Assembly: GCF_022627955.1 (NCBI RefSeq)
Contig: NZ_JABXGD010000002.1
Location: forward strand, 620,001 to 684,000
DNA length: 64,000 nt
Direction: 5' to 3'
DNA from: Microbacterium sp. C5A9
Lineage (GTDB): Bacteria > Actinomycetota > Actinomycetes > Actinomycetales > Microbacteriaceae
Shown here: positions 63,011 to 64,000 of the stretch, one piece after another
How positions within the stretch are numbered: the stretch's first letter is position 1
Layout of the letters: each line of letters opens with the position of its first letter
Translations under genes and position numbers: made by a program
The notes under the pieces: model-generated
What the model was told of the DNA's origin: nothing
What the model saw: only the letters and a program-made list of their open reading frames with translations
Database searches by the model: none

Positions 63011-64000
63011 TCAGCGGCCGACGAGGCCGGTGCGATTGATCAGCAGGTCGAGCGCTTCGTCCATCGCGGTGAGCACACGCGCCGCCGCCTGGTACGCCGT
63101 CTGATAGGTGAGCAGGTTGACGGTCTCCTCATCGCCGTCGACCGATGCGTGGGACTGCTGGGCGGTGACGGCGGCGACCGCGCCCATGTCGGCGATGTCG
63201 GCGCGCTGCAGATCACCGGCCACGGTGACGGCGAACCCGGTCACGAAGCTCGTCCAGGTCTTGCTCGGTCCCGTCGCGGACGCGCCCAGGGCGCTGATGC
63301 GATCCGCGATCGTGGTGTCCTTCGCCCCGGCACCCGGAGCCGCGAGCGCGAGGTCGTCGAGCCCGGTCGGGATGACCCGCAGACCGAGCGCGGCCGGCCC
63401 CGCGGCATCGAGCGCGAAGAAGTCGCCGCCGGCAGCACCCGAGGAGGTGACGCCGCTGCGGTGGACGTCGTTCACAGCCGTGGCGAGGGCGGTGGCCGTC
63501 TGGTTGTACGCCGCCGCGACCGCTGCGAGCGATCCGCCGTCGGCGGCCGGAGCGAGGGCGCTGATCGTGCCGCCGATCACTCCGCCGGTGATGGGCACGG
63601 CGACGCCGGGGCGGTCGGCCCAGGCGACGACGATGCGACCCGCATCCGCGATCTCGCGCGGTCCGCTGGTGACCAGCGCGCGGCTGGCGTCACCGGAGAC
63701 GAGGGCGTTGCCGTCGACCCGCATCGTCAGGGTGCCGTCGACCTCGACGACGCCGGTCGCCCCGATCGCCGTCGAGATCTGCTGTGCGAGGACGTTGCGC
63801 TGATCGATGAGCTCGTTGGCGTTGCGCCCGGCGTTGAGCGCATCACGGATCTGGCCGTTGAGCGCGGCGACCTGACCGGCTGCCGAGTTGACATCGGCGA
63901 TGTCGCGGTCGACCTGACCGCGCAGGTCCGTCCACTGCCCGGCGATCGTCTGGTAGCCCGCCGCGATCTGACCGATCAGGACCTGCGCATCGGTGAGCAC
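63011..64000 (-). CDS. flgK: Flagellar hook-associated protein 1 (FlgK), 5' part outside window
   Basis: The visible 329 residues are the C-terminal part; the start lies beyond the right edge. ADVNSAAGQVAALNGQIRDA and the NELIDQRNVLAQQIST segment are FlgK signatures, and the C terminus LTYQTAYQAAARVLTAMDEA then LDLLINRTGLVGR is the D0 helix. FlgK caps the hook-filament junction. The order flgK-flgL-fliW with short gaps indicates one operon reading leftward. Confidence 0.95.
   Translation of the reverse strand: MLTDAQVLIGQIAAGYQTIAGQWTDLRGQVDRDIADVNSAAGQVAALNGQIRDALNAGRNANELIDQRNVLAQQISTAIGATGVVEVDGTLTMRVDGNALVSGDASRALVTSGPREIADAGRIVVAWADRPGVAVPITGGVIGGTISALAPAADGGSLAAVAAAYNQTATALATAVNDVHRSGVTSSGAAGGDFFALDAAGPAALGLRVIPTGLDDLALAAPGAGAKDTTIADRISALGASATGPSKTWTSFVTGFAVTVAGDLQRADIADMGAVAAVTAQQSHASVDGDEETVNLLTYQTAYQAAARVLTAMDEALDLLINRTGLVGR

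Overview
The window looks like chromosomal DNA of a high-GC actinobacterium, most likely Microbacteriaceae and plausibly Microbacterium. The evidence is a strong G/C third-position bias and many actinobacteria-restricted families: SepH and the DUF3159, DUF3710, DUF3093, DUF4193, DUF4191 and DUF7455 proteins. It also carries the glnA1...glnE-glnA2 order known from mycobacteria. The genus is inferred from gene content alone. Coding density is very high, neighbouring stops and starts often overlap (ATGA, GTGA, TGATG), and many convergent ends share a perfect hairpin terminator. I saw no tRNA, insertion sequence, CRISPR array or prophage.

Layout. 1-4.7 kb: a cut TetR regulator coupled to glpD, an SPFH-like protein, and dxs. 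5-13 kb: acnA with a 24-bp palindrome upstream, the dut-DUF3710-DUF3159 operon, DUF3093, DUF4193, sepH and an alkaline-phosphatase-superfamily enzyme. 13-23 kb: the two topoisomerase IV subunits (parC, parE) flank a four-gene coupled operon (ketoacyl synthase III, adenylate-forming ligase, MBL hydrolase, SDR) and a glycosyltransferase. 23-26 kb: DUF7455, two overlapping alanine-racemase-like genes that look complementary rather than redundant, and a divergent ATP-grasp gene. 26-29.5 kb: a CofE-like ligase overlapping the end of the primary sigma factor gene, and a PAC2 protein. 29.5-36.6 kb: pepA-lpdA-sucB, a membrane-anchored protein of unknown function, and DUF4191. 36.7-38.4 kb: divergent rimK (with an RCK_C-like tail) and a RimB-like protease.

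38.8-49.6 kb is centred on nitrogen assimilation: glnA1 behind a well-spaced GlnR-type box, glnE, glnA2 and a small SPOR-like protein, interrupted by an RDD protein, a four-helix protein, a GNAT, an AI-2E-family transporter and a lipid kinase. Polyphosphate glucokinase and the RNase P RNA follow. 49.6-58.4 kb holds a PolA-like polymerase, a C4 zinc-ribbon coiled-coil protein, a YchJ protein, an aldo/keto reductase, a membrane methyltransferase, an XRE regulator divergent from an SDR, a TIGR01777 protein, a zinc-ribbon/PD-(D/E)XK nuclease and a protein of unknown function. 58.4-64 kb is motility-linked: an AAA+ ATPase with a sigma-28-like promoter, a FliA/WhiG-type sigma factor, an HU-like protein, an unknown protein, fliW, flgL and the end of flgK.

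The best candidates for undescribed biology are the complementary alanine racemase pair (23494-25235), the Ole-like operon (15606-19616), RimK carrying a ligand-binding-type C-terminal domain opposite RimB (36709-38401), and the sigma-28-linked AAA+ ATPase (58444-59596).
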